From NCBI GenBank assembly GCA_011037195.1, contig JAAEAF010014363.1, positions 209,918 through 273,917 on the forward strand: a DNA stretch of 64,000 bases, given 5' to 3'. Of this stretch, positions 1 to 12,480 are shown one piece after another; positions within the stretch are counted from its first letter, which is position 1; every line of letters starts with the position of its first letter. The stretch is from Triatoma infestans. Its lineage: Eukaryota; Arthropoda; Insecta; Hemiptera; Reduviidae. Both the position numbers and the translations under genes were made by a program. Under the pieces are notes generated by a model that did not search any database, was not told the DNA's origin, and saw only the letters and a program-made list of their open reading frames with translations.

Positions 1-1130
1 CTTCACATAATCCCTTGCATCTACCCATAAACTGGGAAAACTGTAGCAGGAATGAGTGGGGAGGGGTAAATTTAAGAGAAGTTTAACTCACTAATAAGTA
101 ATAAATGTAAACTTTTTATGACCTTGGTCACTAAATAATTGACTAACTTTAGTAATAAATGAAATCTGGAATTATTACGCTTAATAAACATTACGTTCAG
201 AAATAAATTTGCTACTTAATTTTATGGTCAATCTATTTAGATTTAAGATTTAGTTCTTAATAAGTTTATATGTAACAAAAGGGAATTTAATATAATTGAT
301 TATTTCTAATTAAAAGCGATTATTTAAAATAAATTCCTTTAGACAAAATTTAAATATTTTAGGATTGCTTTTGTGTTGTGTAATTTGAATTTAAACTGTA
401 CGACACTTTGGAGGAAACCAAGACGAAAAATTAATTAACTTAACGCAATACATGAAAACAAATAAGTTTGTTTTATTATATGAACCCTGAATTTAACCTC
501 TCTGCAATGAGAAGTAGACTAAAACAATTATGTCACGGAGTGAAACAAAATTTCGAAAACTTCTGTTCAAACTGCTTTGGTTTTCTACATGTTTGCTTCT
601 TTTAAATCTAAATAAACCCCACTTTGAGCACTATCCGTCCTATCTGGATTTCCAAGCCCTTGTAAATTACAAAGTATTTATCACATTAACGAACTCACTT
701 CAAAATTCCAATTGGCAGAAAAGTTAGGCTATTTTTAGTATGGCAAGATAGGAAAACAATATCCCCATATTATAGGGTGCTGCAAGACGACTGTTTCAAA
801 TCAACATTCGACATTTAATGATTCTACAAACCACTTCGCAGTTGTCGCATTAAATTTCTGTCAGTCCGATCTATTCTATTCAATGGTATTTCTATTAGTT
901 ACGTCTTACTGGTCTCCTGGCACTTCCTCAAAATCCTGCCAACCATCCCTAACTTTTCTCTGCTTCAAACAGTTTCTACTCTTCTCTTTTCAAAGAGTGT
1001 CGATGCTGTTACAGACTGAATATAACTTCTAATTAATCCAGTCCTCCACTTCCATGCATAAATACGTCAAAAAATCTTTCTGCCATATCATTAGATTAAT
1101 CTTAGTTGTTATGTTATGTAATGTTTATGT
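1..1130. other. AT-rich sequence without a recognised gene
   Basis: No family-like coding signal, element end or tandem repeat was recognised. The only open frame above 60 codons (530-727) has no motif and looks like chance. Confidence 0.5.
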
Positions 1131-1132
1131 TA

Positions 1133-2067
1133 CCAAAAAAAAAATCTGATGTGAAACACTCACACAACTACCTATTTATTACTTTACTAATACCATTTAA
1201 TCAAGAAATTTTCTTTAAAAATTACAACGTCACAATGTTTAGTTGCGCTGACCATAAAAACGGTGGACCGGGGATTTCACTTGTATACCTGGAGAGGCCA
1301 TAAGATGAAGCACTCTATAGCAAAACCAAGAAAGCTTGTGCAAAATTAATGTTAACTGGCAGACTCCCTCCATAAAACAATGTTTATCCAAAAAATATTT
1401 CAAATAAAAGTGATAGGTTTCTGTCTGTTCAGCGAGCATTGCACGTTTGAAGAAAATCGTTGTCAACCGTTTCCGAGAAAATTCCTTAGAATCAGAAATC
1501 TATTCTGTAAAATCACACTTCTGGTAGACCGAGTGTCATCAAATTTGGAATTCTATCAATTCTATTGTTATTAATATTATGCGTTAACCGCATAGGTATT
1601 ATACTGAAGCGGTACTTTAGATGGAAGCATAACACTACTTAGTTTTCCAAAACCCCCAAAAAATGAATTATCCTGGGAAAATGTTTCAAATAACGGTGAG
1701 AGATATCTATGTTTTAGATAGTACACGAAGTTTAAAGAAAATCGTACGGAGCCGTTTTCTTGAAAATCACAAAAAAAAAACAAAAAAAAACAGTAAATTC
1801 CCATATTTGGTTGATTGATTTTGCTTGTAATCTACATGTCTGGATGTAGTGATGGTGCCTAGAAAATCGAATACCAAATTTGTCTTTTCGTTTTTGAGAT
1901 ATTCTGTTAACACACGTACGACATACAAACACACAGACTAAAGGTTAGCTAACAATTTTTTTTTCGTATTTAGGGATATTTCCCGGATTTAGGGTATTTC
2001 CGGTGAAAATTCAATTTCGATAATCTGGTACGATCGCAATATTTCCTTTTAGAGTGAGAGAAAGTAA
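1133..2067 (-). repeat. Rep-A interspersed repeat, near full-span copy
   Basis: Begins after an A-run with a diverged form of the family end (TCTGATGTGAAACACTCACACAAC) and finishes with the diverged other end (GAGTGAGAGAAAGT at about 2052-2066). Internal blocks shared with other copies include the 'ATTTCAAATAAAAGTGATAGG' type block near 1400 and a 'CGGTGAAAATTC' block near 2000. The middle differs from the 16,485 copy, so this copy is rearranged or carries small insertions. No coding capacity is evident, and short frames inside it are chance. Confidence 0.7.
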
Positions 2068-2910
2068 TAATTATAATATTAAAGATATGTTTTTGATATA
2101 TTACATATCTCTTTCATATCTTGTATGGCCTACAAAAAGGCGATCTAAATTTTTATTAAAACAATTATGAAAGTTACGTTAGTTATGAAGGTTATGAAAT
2201 ATATTTATTCCACTGTAATTTAAAATAAAAAAATAATAAAAAAATTAGGCCTTATAAAGCTTTAAAGTTAATAATACTTTTTTTAAATATTACTTTTGCT
2301 TTTTCCCTTTTGTTGAAATGGAATTATTCATTTTATTAATTAGTATATTCGCAAAGAAATGGTTCATTCTTTTTATCCGCCTGTCAGAATTGTGTTCAGA
2401 GTAGAAGGTAAATAGCGCTGCCTCTGTTTAATAAGACAGTCGCAAAATTAAAAAGAAAAGTAAAAAAAATGAGTGGGGGGGATGGGAAGAGTTAACAGAA
2501 AAAATAAAATAATACGCAGTGTTAGAGATTAAAAGGCTGTTTAATGACTGTTTTATACTCGCTAACTTTAATCCCACACTTTTTAATTTGGGTAATTAGC
2601 AAATATTTAATAAGTCGGGGAAAAAGTGTCTGCGAAAGCTTAACTAGAAGAAAGTTCTTTTTTTTTTTAACGAGCAGTTGGATTTTTTTTGTTGCAACAA
2701 AGAAAATAGAATTGCAGGAGGTGGGGAAGAGAGGAGGGAATATGAAAGCAAGAAAAAGATAGGTCATAAATTTTAGGGATAACAATATTTAATGGAATAT
2801 TAAAATGGGGTTAAATTATTATTATTATTATTATTATTATTACAAGAAAATATTGAAGTCACTGCTGAATTTCTTAAATATTCAGTGAAAAAGTTGGACC
2901 AATTACATAA
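2068..2910. other. AT-rich spacer with an (ATT)n microsatellite
   Basis: About nine ATT units lie at 2815-2842. The rest is A/T-rich with purine-rich patches (for example 2460-2490). No gene is seen. Confidence 0.5.
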
Positions 2911-2960
2911 AAAAACAAAAAATCTGGTGAGAAACACTCATAAGACTCCCCATGGCGCTA
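2911..2960 (-). repeat. Rep-A terminal fragment
   Basis: The terminal motif AATCTGGTGAGAAACACTCA follows an A-run, as at the start of minus-strand Rep-A copies. Similarity fades within about 50 bases. Confidence 0.45.
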
Positions 2961-3224
2961 CTATTCAAAAAAGACCAAGGCTTGCTAGACGGCGATATAT
3001 TGGGAGACGTGTGGTAAGCACACCTCAGTTCCCTCGCCGTTTAGTGCTGACCTTCGCCACCTAAGGCGCTACTAACTGTAGCTTCCCATTTTTTTTTCAC
3101 GATACTATTTTATTTTTATCCAACTATAGTGGAATCTCATAACTGCAAGTTACGAGACTACTACACTACGAGAAAAGTAATTCGCTTGCCTGTATGTAGT
3201 TGTAGTATTATAATACTGAAAACT

Positions 3225-3420
3225 ATAACTACTTATTTTTCCGGGAAAATTTATGTTTTTGGGAGTTAATGTAGCATTAATGCTTTGTTCTAAAGTACCA
3301 TTTCGGTTCAATGAATGTTTCTGCCACCCGCTATAATATTAATATACGATTAAAAACATTGATGGGATTACAAATTTGAAGAGAATCGGTAAAACGGAAA
3401 TGACATTTTACAAAGCAAAA
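3225..3420 (+). repeat. Rep-A internal fragment
   Basis: It contains the order of blocks seen in the 16,485 copy: a 'TTTTTCCGGGAAAATT' block, a 'TCTAAAGTACCATTTC' block, then 'TTTGAAGAGAATCGGTAAAACGG'-like sequence given here in part. It has no ends and is a truncated, diverged piece. Confidence 0.45.
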
Positions 3421-3536
3421 GTTCTTAGAGGTTTTTTGATATTTTTTCGAGAACAAATATGACGATCTTCTTTAAACTTGGAAAGATATAAACCTCCCAC
3501 TTCTATTTGTAATAATATTTTTCTGGATGTAATGGT

Positions 3537-3853
3537 ACCGCAAAGATAATGCCACCACAGCAGAGAGAACAGAGAGGAGACAGGCCATCTCTGGTTAACA
3601 GGGACTACTCTCTGACTTATGCAGGCTAGAGTGGGAGAACTGTGTATATATGCCAGTGGGAATCTATCTAGAGGATATCTATCAGATTCAACCATACATC
3701 GCATCGTATCATATCTCTACTCTCACCTTTTATTCTATCAGTTTCATTATAAAGTCCAGTGCAGTTAGTGTAAACTTAGCTACATTATAACAGTGTTTTC
3801 ATATCTCGTTCATTCAATTAAACCTAATTTCTCTCCTCAACAACTCCATTATA
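3537..3853 (+). repeat. LTR-like unit (Rep-B), plus-oriented half of an inverted pair
   Basis: The unit starts TGTAATGGTACCGCAAAGAT and ends ...CTCCATTATA. It contains a TATA-like tract (about 3643-3650) followed by a conserved block with 'AGTCCAGTGCAGTTAGTG' (about 3758). The same unit recurs inverted at 3854-4156 and direct at about 26,789-27,085. The TG start, the promoter-like centre and the ~300-bp size suggest a solo LTR or the terminal repeat of a retroelement. No internal retrotransposon coding is attached, so the class is inferred. Confidence 0.55.
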
Positions 3854-4156
3854 TTGATTGAATGAACGAGTTATGAAGACACTGTTGTAATGTAGCCATA
3901 AGTTTACACTAACTGCTCTGAACTTTATAATGAAAGTGATAGAATAAAAGATGGGAGTAGAGATATGACACGATGCGATGAATGGTTGAATCTGATAGAT
4001 ATCCTCTAGATAGATTCCCACTGACTTATATATATAGGTTCTCCCACTCTAGCCAGCGTAAGTCAGAGAATAGTCTCTGTTAACCAGAGAGGGCCTGCCT
4101 TCTCTCTGTTCTCTGTGCTGTGGTTACATTATCTTTGCGGTACCATTACATCATCC
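3854..4156 (-). repeat. LTR-like unit (Rep-B), inverted half
   Basis: This is the reverse complement of the preceding unit with scattered mismatches and small gaps, so the two meet with their 3' ends near 3850. The outer end reads ATCTTTGCGGTACCATTACA. About 55 bp of this outer end is repeated once more at 4157-4212, giving a short direct duplication. A head-on pair like this could extrude as a ~300-bp-arm hairpin or reflect a rearranged retroelement. Confidence 0.55.
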
Positions 4157-4253
4157 AGTCCCTCTCTGTTCTCTCTGCTGTGGTTGCATTTTCTTTGCGG
4201 TACCATTACACTAAACAAATTGTTTTTAGGGTTGTTCCTGAGGAATCTGAAAC

Positions 4254-4383
4254 ATTAAAATTCAAATTAAAAGAATATATAAAATTTAGCAGTAACACGC
4301 GGGACTCGAACTGGGGACCTTCCAGTTACAAGTCCATGCTCATAACCACTACACGAACACCCGCCCTCTATTAAAATTCAAAT
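4254..4383 (-). mobile_element. Retroposed tRNA-like unit (SINE head or tRNA pseudogene) with 14-bp target duplication
   Basis: On the minus strand the unit carries a GTAGTGGTTA D-arm-like block and a B-box-like AGTTCGAGTCC (about 4310-4320). It is flanked by perfect direct repeats ATTAAAATTCAAAT at 4254-4267 and 4370-4383, the expected result of LINE-mediated insertion. The anticodon position reads TGT, but the stems do not pair well, so a functional tRNA is unlikely. The insert is only ~102 bp and lacks the SINE body seen at the other SINE loci here, so it may be a separate family. Confidence 0.6.
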
Positions 4384-4539
4384 ATGTTTGTTCAATATTA
4401 TTGGCCTCGCTAGAATCTAATTATTCTCTACTTGCCTCGGTTGGTACTTGTGCCCCCTCTCCACCACCGCCGTCTGCATCTATGTTAGAACAAATGACCA
4501 AAATTTGAATTTAAAGAATCATTTTATATGACAAAAGAG

Positions 4540-4626
4540 TATAAAATAGAAGAATAAGAAAAAGTATTGTGAATGTTTCCCGCCAGATTTTTTCTAAAGA
4601 ACTCTGGTGTGAATAACTCACACGGC
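4540..4626. repeat. Two Rep-A 3' ends, tail to tail
   Basis: A plus-oriented Rep-A end (TAAGAAAAAGT, GTGAATGTTTC, CCAGATTTTTT; 4548-4594) is followed at once by a minus-oriented end (CTCTGGTGTGAATAACTCACA, given in part, from about 4612). Only the ends are preserved. Confidence 0.45.
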
Positions 4627-4639
4627 TTGCTCTGTCACG

Positions 4640-6010
4640 AAAAAATTTCTAATTGTCGACTTTTACTTTACACTTTCCATGAGTTTTCGAAGAATAAATG
4701 TAATAATCATTTATTAAATTGTGTTACGCAATATTGATACAATGTAAGTTTTGTGTGTGAGTGGGTGTGAGGTCAAGACATCTAAAGATGGATGGCAGTT
4801 ACTGCTTCCCCCCCTATAGGTTTTTCCGGCCAGCTAGTCGTTATTATCACTTTGCACAGAAAACACATTTCCCTTATTTCCTAGAACCTCCTCTGCTCCT
4901 CTACATGAACCCTTACTGTCTAAGGAGTCAGTCACAAAGTTTTGCTCTTCATTAATAAGGAAGCCCGCGCGTTTGTGCTCTGCCTTGACCTGTTTTTCTT
5001 TTATCTCCTTTGCTGTTAGTCTCTTTCTCTTTTCAGTTTCTTTGGTGTAACAGTTTAACAAAGCAGAAACCCATCCACGTATTAGTTTAGTGTGTTTGCC
5101 TATATCCCAGTCGCCAACCCAAAACCCCTGGCAGGCACACCACCACCATTATTACCCTTGTTACAACGAAATTAATATAGCCCCAGACACAAGGGATTAC
5201 CCAAGTTATCCGTTTTGGAGCAACGCTTGGCCTACAATATGCCCGGCCATGGAGGGCAAACCTTCCCCCTCCATTTATCTCTGTTCTACACTTTAATATG
5301 ACGTTGTACTTGCTATCTGTACACATACACAAATATACACCCACACAAAAGAGATCACATAAGAGAGGTATACTGCATTTAATCCTTCATAAACTAACTT
5401 TCTAGTATCCTCACACACATACATCCTCGCATACATTATATATATTTAAACAAATCCTTAAGGAAGGTTGATAGAATATCAATTATAGATTTTATAATTT
5501 TAGTAGTTGTATTTGTGCGGATGACAACTTCTACATTATGCGGAAGTTTCTAGATGAATGAAATATTAGATTGCGTAATGAAAATAAATTAAAAAATAGT
5601 TATAATCACAAATAAACATAATCACAAATTTTTAATTCCATCGATAAGGACGCAAAACACATGATGACCCAGAAAATGTATAATTTGTGGTACTTAGGCT
5701 CTATTCTAGAAAATAGTGGTTGACCAAAAATGGAAAATGAGAAGAGAATAATCAGTTCCAAGAAAGCAATAGGGATACGCTTTGGCGATACATATATTAA
5801 AGTAGGGATACTGAATCAAGTTCTTTGAGGCAGAACAAATCTTAAATGAAGCAAAACAAAATATTCGCACTGGTCCAAAGCAAGGCTTTATAAGGAGCAG
5901 AGACCTGAACTTGAAATAGCATACAGATAAACAAAAGTTACATTCAACTGAAATGGAATTTTGGAGAAGATCGATATGCACATTGAAATTAAAATGATTA
6001 GGAAATGAAA
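4640..6010. other. Non-coding spacer
   Basis: No gene, element end or family motif was recognised. The open frames at 5087-5344 and 5706-6044 (minus) lack any domain and have ordinary AT-driven composition. A 'Northern-type' CA-rich tract occurs around 5325-5345. Confidence 0.4.
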
Positions 6011-6021
6011 AAATACGACAA

Positions 6022-6240
6022 GAATTGAGGAAGCGGATTAACACAGTAGTTAGCGCACTGGACTGCCAGGCGGAAGTCTCGGATTCGAGTCCAGCAGCGC
6101 TGCCTTTAGATTTTCTTTTCCTAGGAGTTTCTACAATTCACTGTCCGGTAAAGGTCAGAGTTATCTCTAACGAGAGATCATTGTCCGGAGGTCAATATGA
6201 GTTCTAAGAACCCTGGACGTCAATGACTTATTAAAAAAAA
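6022..6240 (+). mobile_element. tRNA-derived SINE
   Basis: The tRNA-like head has a D-arm block CACAGTAGTTAGCGC and a B-box-like GATTCGAGTCC (about 6083-6093). The body starts TTAGATTTTCTTTTCCTAGG, the same order as at 44,757 and in the minus-strand copies at 33,156 and 63,082. The 3' part (CACTGTCCGG ... AGAGATCA) is followed by an A-run at 6232-6241. It abuts the A-run of the next Rep-A copy, consistent with insertion at an A/T tract. Confidence 0.65.
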
Positions 6241-6684
6241 AATAATGTGTGAAACACACGCATAAGTTTCTCTTACTCCAGTTTGCAAAATTGTAATTGA
6301 CAAACTTTGTAGTTAGAAAATCACAAAACCTGAAAAACTGTTCTGTAAAAACACACTTCCGGTATACAAATTTTGTTGAAAACTAAAAAAAAAAACCTGT
6401 AGTAAAGTGGTACTTTCGGTTGATGGATTTTGCCGGAAATCTTCGTGTCTCATACGGCGGTAATATCTAAGCGGAATACCAACTTTGGAAACTCTGAAAT
6501 TTTTCGTTTTTGATCTATGCTCTTCATATGCATACATCCACACACACATATATATCATTTGCTAAAAACCACTTTTCTGGATTCCAGGGACCTCAAAACG
6601 GTTATTTTCGTTAAACACTCGATATCGAAAATTCGACACGATTGTAATACTTCCTCTTCCTAGGAGTAAGAAAAAGTAGTAAGG
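6241..6684 (-). repeat. Rep-A repeat, internally deleted copy
   Basis: The start GTGTGAAACACACGCATAAG and the end CCTAGGAGTAAGAAAAAGTA bracket ~445 bp. The end hairpin CTCTTCCTAGGAGTAAGA is readable at about 6654-6673. A short CA microsatellite sits at 6540-6550, the position equivalent to the GT tract of other copies. Confidence 0.65.
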
Positions 6685-8397
6685 AGAAGGAATGGAGGTA
6701 GAGAAATGTGTCCTGCAAATTGTGAAAAGGCTGGAATGATACGGTATGTAAAGGGAACAAGAAGGAATTCTAGCATGGCTCTGGAATAACCAGAGGATAG
6801 ATAAAAAAAGGAAGGCTGAAAAAGGAAAAGGTTTGAGAGAGTGTGTAATGTATCAGAGAGAGGAGTTGAGGAGATTACTGAGAAGAATGTGGATGAAAGA
6901 ATTATTCAATATTGAAGAATATTGAAGTAAAAAATAGCTCTACTTTTTTCTAAATTACTAATTTTACACAGCTGCGCGATCTATAGGAGACAGAAGAGTT
7001 AATTGTTTGATATCGTAAACGAGTCTACCGGTCAGTGAAGTTATTGTTAAATAAAGGAAAGCTAGGATACAATCACAACAAACCAAACTTAAATTGGAAT
7101 TTACAACTAACTGGAAAACATGATCATTGACATTGACAGACGGGAGAGTATGTAACTAGCGGCTTTTCATGTCATCATAAGTATAAATATATAAGTTTTG
7201 ATTATTCAATCGAAAACCGACATAAGAAATATCATTCTTTCTTTGCGCTCATGTTTCCTATCTGAATGACCAGCTTTCATATTTTATATTCTTGTTAATC
7301 ACATTCGTCTTCTGAAGTGGCGATGTTTAGGAACTATAGATTGCGACGGTTAGCAGCATGTCATTGTCAACAGGAAGCTCCCATTTAACAATGTCAGTGC
7401 TTATATTTTCTAGTTGCAGTTGTAGATTTCCATTTAAGTATTTTCTGATAATACTTCATTATTTATCCGTCGGGTAAATATTGTAATTATGGATAGCAAG
7501 TACACTTCTAGACAAAGATATGTCATCATCAAAACTTCTGAAATAATGTCACTGGCTACCACCATGACGTGTTGCATTTTACACCTTCTCACCAGCTAAT
7601 CTCGGAACAGTGGGTGAGAAAAGAAAGTCAATACCCCTGAAATTTGAAAACATCTCTGTGGTCCTTCCGGACAACCGCGCCGCCATACAGCCTGCAAGAA
7701 CCACAAGTACAAAAGAGCCACCCTTTAGTGCTATACAATATAATCTATGAAATACAATAAAACTCTTTGACAGTCTTTGATCTAATGATTAGCAGTTTAT
7801 CTTTATTCTCCGACTTGACGACTTATAAATTTGGCACTCTATATTATTACAGTTGAATGAATGAAAGTCATTCAAACGACCTGGGCTATCAAATTTCCGC
7901 CCTACTAATTATCAAGAGAAATTCACTGACCAAAGTGATACAAGTCTGCCGAAACGGCTGCACAAAACTAAAGAGATACTAAATTATGTTTAATTATAAT
8001 TCTCGTTAATAATGATTGATTGATTAAAGCTTGCAATAATAATGCAAAATGTGAAGTATGTTATTTCCACCAAATTGGAATTGTAGAGTCCTCTAAATAT
8101 ATTTTTATTTTTCTAAGTTGTGCCACCATCCAACACTAGCGCCCCAAACAGCAACGCCTTCAAATTAACAGCAAGCTTTTCTATGGACCTATAAAAAAAA
8201 ACATTGATGATAAAAACAAATGATTTTATACATACTACAAATCTTCCATGACGTAACTAATATTAGGGATAGAACCTGTTTCTGGTCATTAATTTTTATA
8301 CTCTTGAATTTATTTACAAATTATCTACGTTACCAAGATTCTCATTTACTTAGTTTAAAATCCACTGAACGCTCATGTCGATCATTTTTTTTTTATT
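6685..8397. other. Non-coding spacer
   Basis: 6,690-6,950 is purine-rich with many AGA/GGA triplets. 7,000-8,390 shows nothing recognisable. One moderately GC-rich patch (7,600-7,720) has no open frame of interest. Confidence 0.4.
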
Positions 8398-8790
8398 TCT
8401 CAATTTTTTTACTTTCTCTTACAGTTTAATACTAAGAGGAAGTATAGCGATCGTGCCAAATTTTCGAAATTGAGTTTTCACCGGAAATGCACGTTTAGAA
8501 GACCCCTGGAGTCCAAAGAAGTGGTTTTTTAGAAAATGGTCTGTACGTGTTTGAACAGAATATCTCAAAATAGAAAAATTGCACTAAATCTATCTTGGTA
8601 TTCCGTTTAGATACTACCGCTGTATAAGACACAAAGATTTTGGACAAAATCCATCAATCAAAAGTGTCACTTTACTGAACGGTTTTTTTTTTTTTTAGTT
8701 TTCTGTAATTTTTCCAAAAACAGCTCCAACAATTTTCTTTAACTTTTTTATGTCAACTATACATATAAAGAGCTACAATTTTTATTTGAA
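8398..8790 (+). repeat. Rep-A repeat, 5' half
   Basis: It starts TTTACTTTCTCTTACAGTT and continues with AAGAGGAAGTATAGCGATCG, 'GAGTTTTCACCGGAAATGC', the 'AAAGTGGTT' block without a long GT tract, and the 'TTCCGTTTAGATACTACC' block. It fades after the oligo-T tract near 8695. Confidence 0.65.
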
Positions 8791-8899
8791 ACATTTCTCC
8801 GGGTAAAGTGATTTAAAATATTAATATTTTGCTTAGTTATAGTCGTCGTGGGTTTAAACAATCTTAACTTGGTAGGATCGTCTTTTATTCAAATGTTTG

Positions 8900-11800
8900 G
8901 TTTGCATGTTAACGTATTAAATGTTTACTGATTTGATAATTTCCATTCAAGCGGTAAAAAAAAAATCGATGTTTTGAAATAGCAAACTATTATCCTTATC
9001 GTATCATATATGAGAATGCCAAATTCATGCTCGAAAGATTCTCGATTGCTTTGTTTGAGTTTATTCAGGTAAAAAAATACTTGGCTGAACACCCACCCAC
9101 GCCTGTTGAAGCTTTCAATCTTGAAGCAAGGAAAATAAATATCTTTAATTCATTTTAGATTAAATATTAACTTAACAATTATTAAAAACAATATCTTGAA
9201 ACCAAATTATGTGTCTTTTCTTTCACTGATTATCAACAGAGGTACCTAAACAGAAATATAAGAATTTATATGACCTTTACTATTTGTTTAGTGTAGATTA
9301 ATTCCATTTCTAGCTTCCTTTCCATGTATATATTGTTCTGTAGTGTCGGTTTGTTTATAAATTTAACAATGAAAGAATAATATTTAACAAATACAGACCA
9401 TATTTACGATCTTTTTGTTAAGACTTTCAAGCCATTAATGTTATTCGGTAAATTTGAACCTCGTGTCAGTTATGTTCAAAATTAAACTGCCGCTACAATC
9501 TTTGATTGTTGATTTGAGTCCAAGTTTACTGCCACACAGGCCACATATACATCTATAACACCCTACTACTTGTTCATGCCGAAACCAATAAAAAATTTGT
9601 AAACATTGCAATTTTAATGAAAATTTCTCAATTAAATTATTTAATTGCATTAAGAGTAAGTTGTGTACGTGTTTTACATCGGATTTATTTTTATTTTGGG
9701 ATAAACAAAATCAGTATTATTATATTATGATAATAAAAATATTAATCATAATAAAATTAATAATAATCATAATAATATAAAAAATTAATTATTACCATCA
9801 TATGTATTATGATAACAAAAATGCACAACAACGAATGAAGTAAAATACATGTGATAATTATAACATATCATAACTTTAGTGTACATGTACAAATATACAT
9901 GATATATCGTTAGAATTATTTATGTATTTTGTTGTTCATTTAAGTATTTTATCCGCTATATTTTATTCATGTCGTGAATCTATATTTTGGTCGCTTCATT
10001 ATTTTATTGTGATTTTTATTGTTCATAATTTTCGTTGTTTCTCATAGCAAATTTATTATATTTTCAAATCGACAAATGGCACCCATTTAGAAAATTTAGC
10101 GCGATGCAATATTTACTTTTTTAAGCAGTCAGAGAAAGTAAAATATTCCTCCACTCACATTAAAAAAATAAGTCAACTAAAGATTAAAAGATTATAAAAA
10201 AAAAAGGTATAGTAATTTAATTATAATTGAAACCTTGAGATAACGTATGAAAATAATGCAAATAATAAGATTTAAGAATGCGAATAATAATTAATAAGAA
10301 TTTTTTTTTAATTAAAATACTAATGAGTTATTAGGCATAATTACTTCTTACAAATAAATTTTATAATTATAGTTAGCATTGAAAAGAGGGATGTTATAGC
10401 GTTGAATTAATTACAAACGACATATATAGGTGTGTATACATAGGACGTTTGGAAAGTTGTAATTGGTAGAAATTTGTTCTTTCTAACTAAAACGGAAACG
10501 ACATATAAGGATGTGCAGAATGAGAAGGAGGGTAAGGCGAGAGAAGCAGGTGATAATACTACACGTACTGAAAATTGAAGTGAAACACAATATTTCATTT
10601 CTATAATAATACTAGGCACTTCAAAGGTGCTGTTTGATCCTTAATGGGGAAGGCCATTCCTTCTATTGAGGCAGTAATTAGAGTTGCCCTATCTTCTTTC
10701 TCACTCTCCTTCTCTCTCTGCTCTGCGCACTCGCCGGCAGACATTCTACCCGCCATCAGCTGATTGCTCTCCTTTCTGCGACTGTGAAGCCACTCTAACA
10801 GCACTGTTTCCAATATAATATCTCTCTTCGGACCTCCTCTTTAGCCCTTCTACTCTTGTACTTTCCTATTTATATAGAAGAGGACCCTTCTGTGACCCAC
10901 AATAACCATGGGCAATAACCATTTTCTTCGAACAATTTTTCTCGCCCTAACTCACTGACTTCGCCAGGATTCTATTTTATGATTTTCTCTCTATGTCTTC
11001 AGATTAAACTACTCTCGTCTAATGTAATTTTCAGAGAGAAAATGAACATTTGCATCTCTATAGTTGAATAAACAGAATAACGTGACTATTTTGTTGATAG
11101 CCCCGAGGGAGGAATTCAATAAAATTATGCTTTACAAGATCTCTCTCTCACTCTAAGTCTTTCTGTAATAAACTGACCAGACATACTCTGATAAGACAAA
11201 GACCATGTCTTCTTTAGAATTTCTCTCCAAGTATTTCTACCTTGATAAAATTCTCTTCTCTAGGTGATCATTCTCCAGTTGTTCAAAAACTTACCTTACA
11301 TATTTTCTTATGCTTAGGGCAATTACAATAATTGAAATTCTAATGGTCACGGCTAACTAACTACAAGTAGCAAGGGGATATTCATCTAAGGAACTTTATT
11401 AAGCATTAGATTTTGTAGTTTTCAAGAGGACTATGGTTTCTGCAGAAACTGAGAGACCGTTTGCCAAGCGCCAAGACAGATATTGGTCAGCCTCCACCTT
11501 AAATAAAGATTATCACAGCGTCTTCATATTTACGTTTCTGTTCAGACATTTTGGAGATAATGTTACAGCCCAAAGAGCCGATTGCTTTCCAGACTGTCTT
11601 AGCAAACGAAACATTTTATCCGGTGCATATCGCGCAACAATCCGTATCAACTTGGTTTTCAAAGTCTTCTCTTTACGCATATAATAGAAACTCAGCAACT
11701 GCATTGATAACCTTAGCTGATTAAGTCTGCCGACTAGGGTGCTTACAATTCGGCAGTAGACTACAGCGCAAGTAATTAAATCTGTGTGGCTAATAATTCC

Positions 11801-12480
11801 GTTTGAAACTACTTCGTCCTGGATTCAAAAGATGAAGCTCTCCGTGAAGGACTGGTTTATCCTCATTTCGTCGATTATTTTTTCGTTATACTTATGGTAG
11901 TTCGAAATCAGATCATTGTGCATTGTAGATCAATCAGATCATGACAGTTCGTAGATCATTATTATTACACCAACACTATGATACAAATAATAAAGTTGAT
12001 TCATAAAATTTATGCACTCCTTTATCAATATCAGATTTAATGTAACGTAGTGACAAAATTTCCAGTCGGAGCATTTAATAGCTTGTTGTCTCTATAACAG
12101 TATAGAGCAGCTGATATTGCCAATTGGGAATTTTCAGAAAAAATTAGAAAAAAGATGATGGCCTAGAAGATTAAACTCTGTTGATACGATTATGTGGAAT
12201 ACTTGTGTCGGGCTAGAGTGATTGGAATGTTTTACAGAACCCATAATCCAATGTCTTACGTAGTTTCTTAAGATACATGGTCCACACCTATGTTTCACAT
12301 CATCATGCTGTATTTACTGAATCGAATAATGTATTTAGCTATATTTATATTTGGTTATTTAAAAGCCAGATCACACTGAACGCACGAACATTGTAATCTG
12401 ATTTCTTTTTAATAAACACCACCGCCGTTTTCTTTTGCATCTTCATAGACAACAGTATGCAGAATATTCTTTTTAATCCA
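8900..12480. other. Long AT-rich interval without recognised features
   Basis: Includes very AT-rich stretches (9,700-10,360). A short GC-richer patch at 10,640-10,830 has a 70-codon minus frame but no domain or splice context that I can support. Nothing else was recognised. Confidence 0.4.

Noticed and set aside
5706..6044. 112-codon minus-strand frame
   Set aside because: No motif, no family wording, AT-driven composition, and it overlaps a SINE head.
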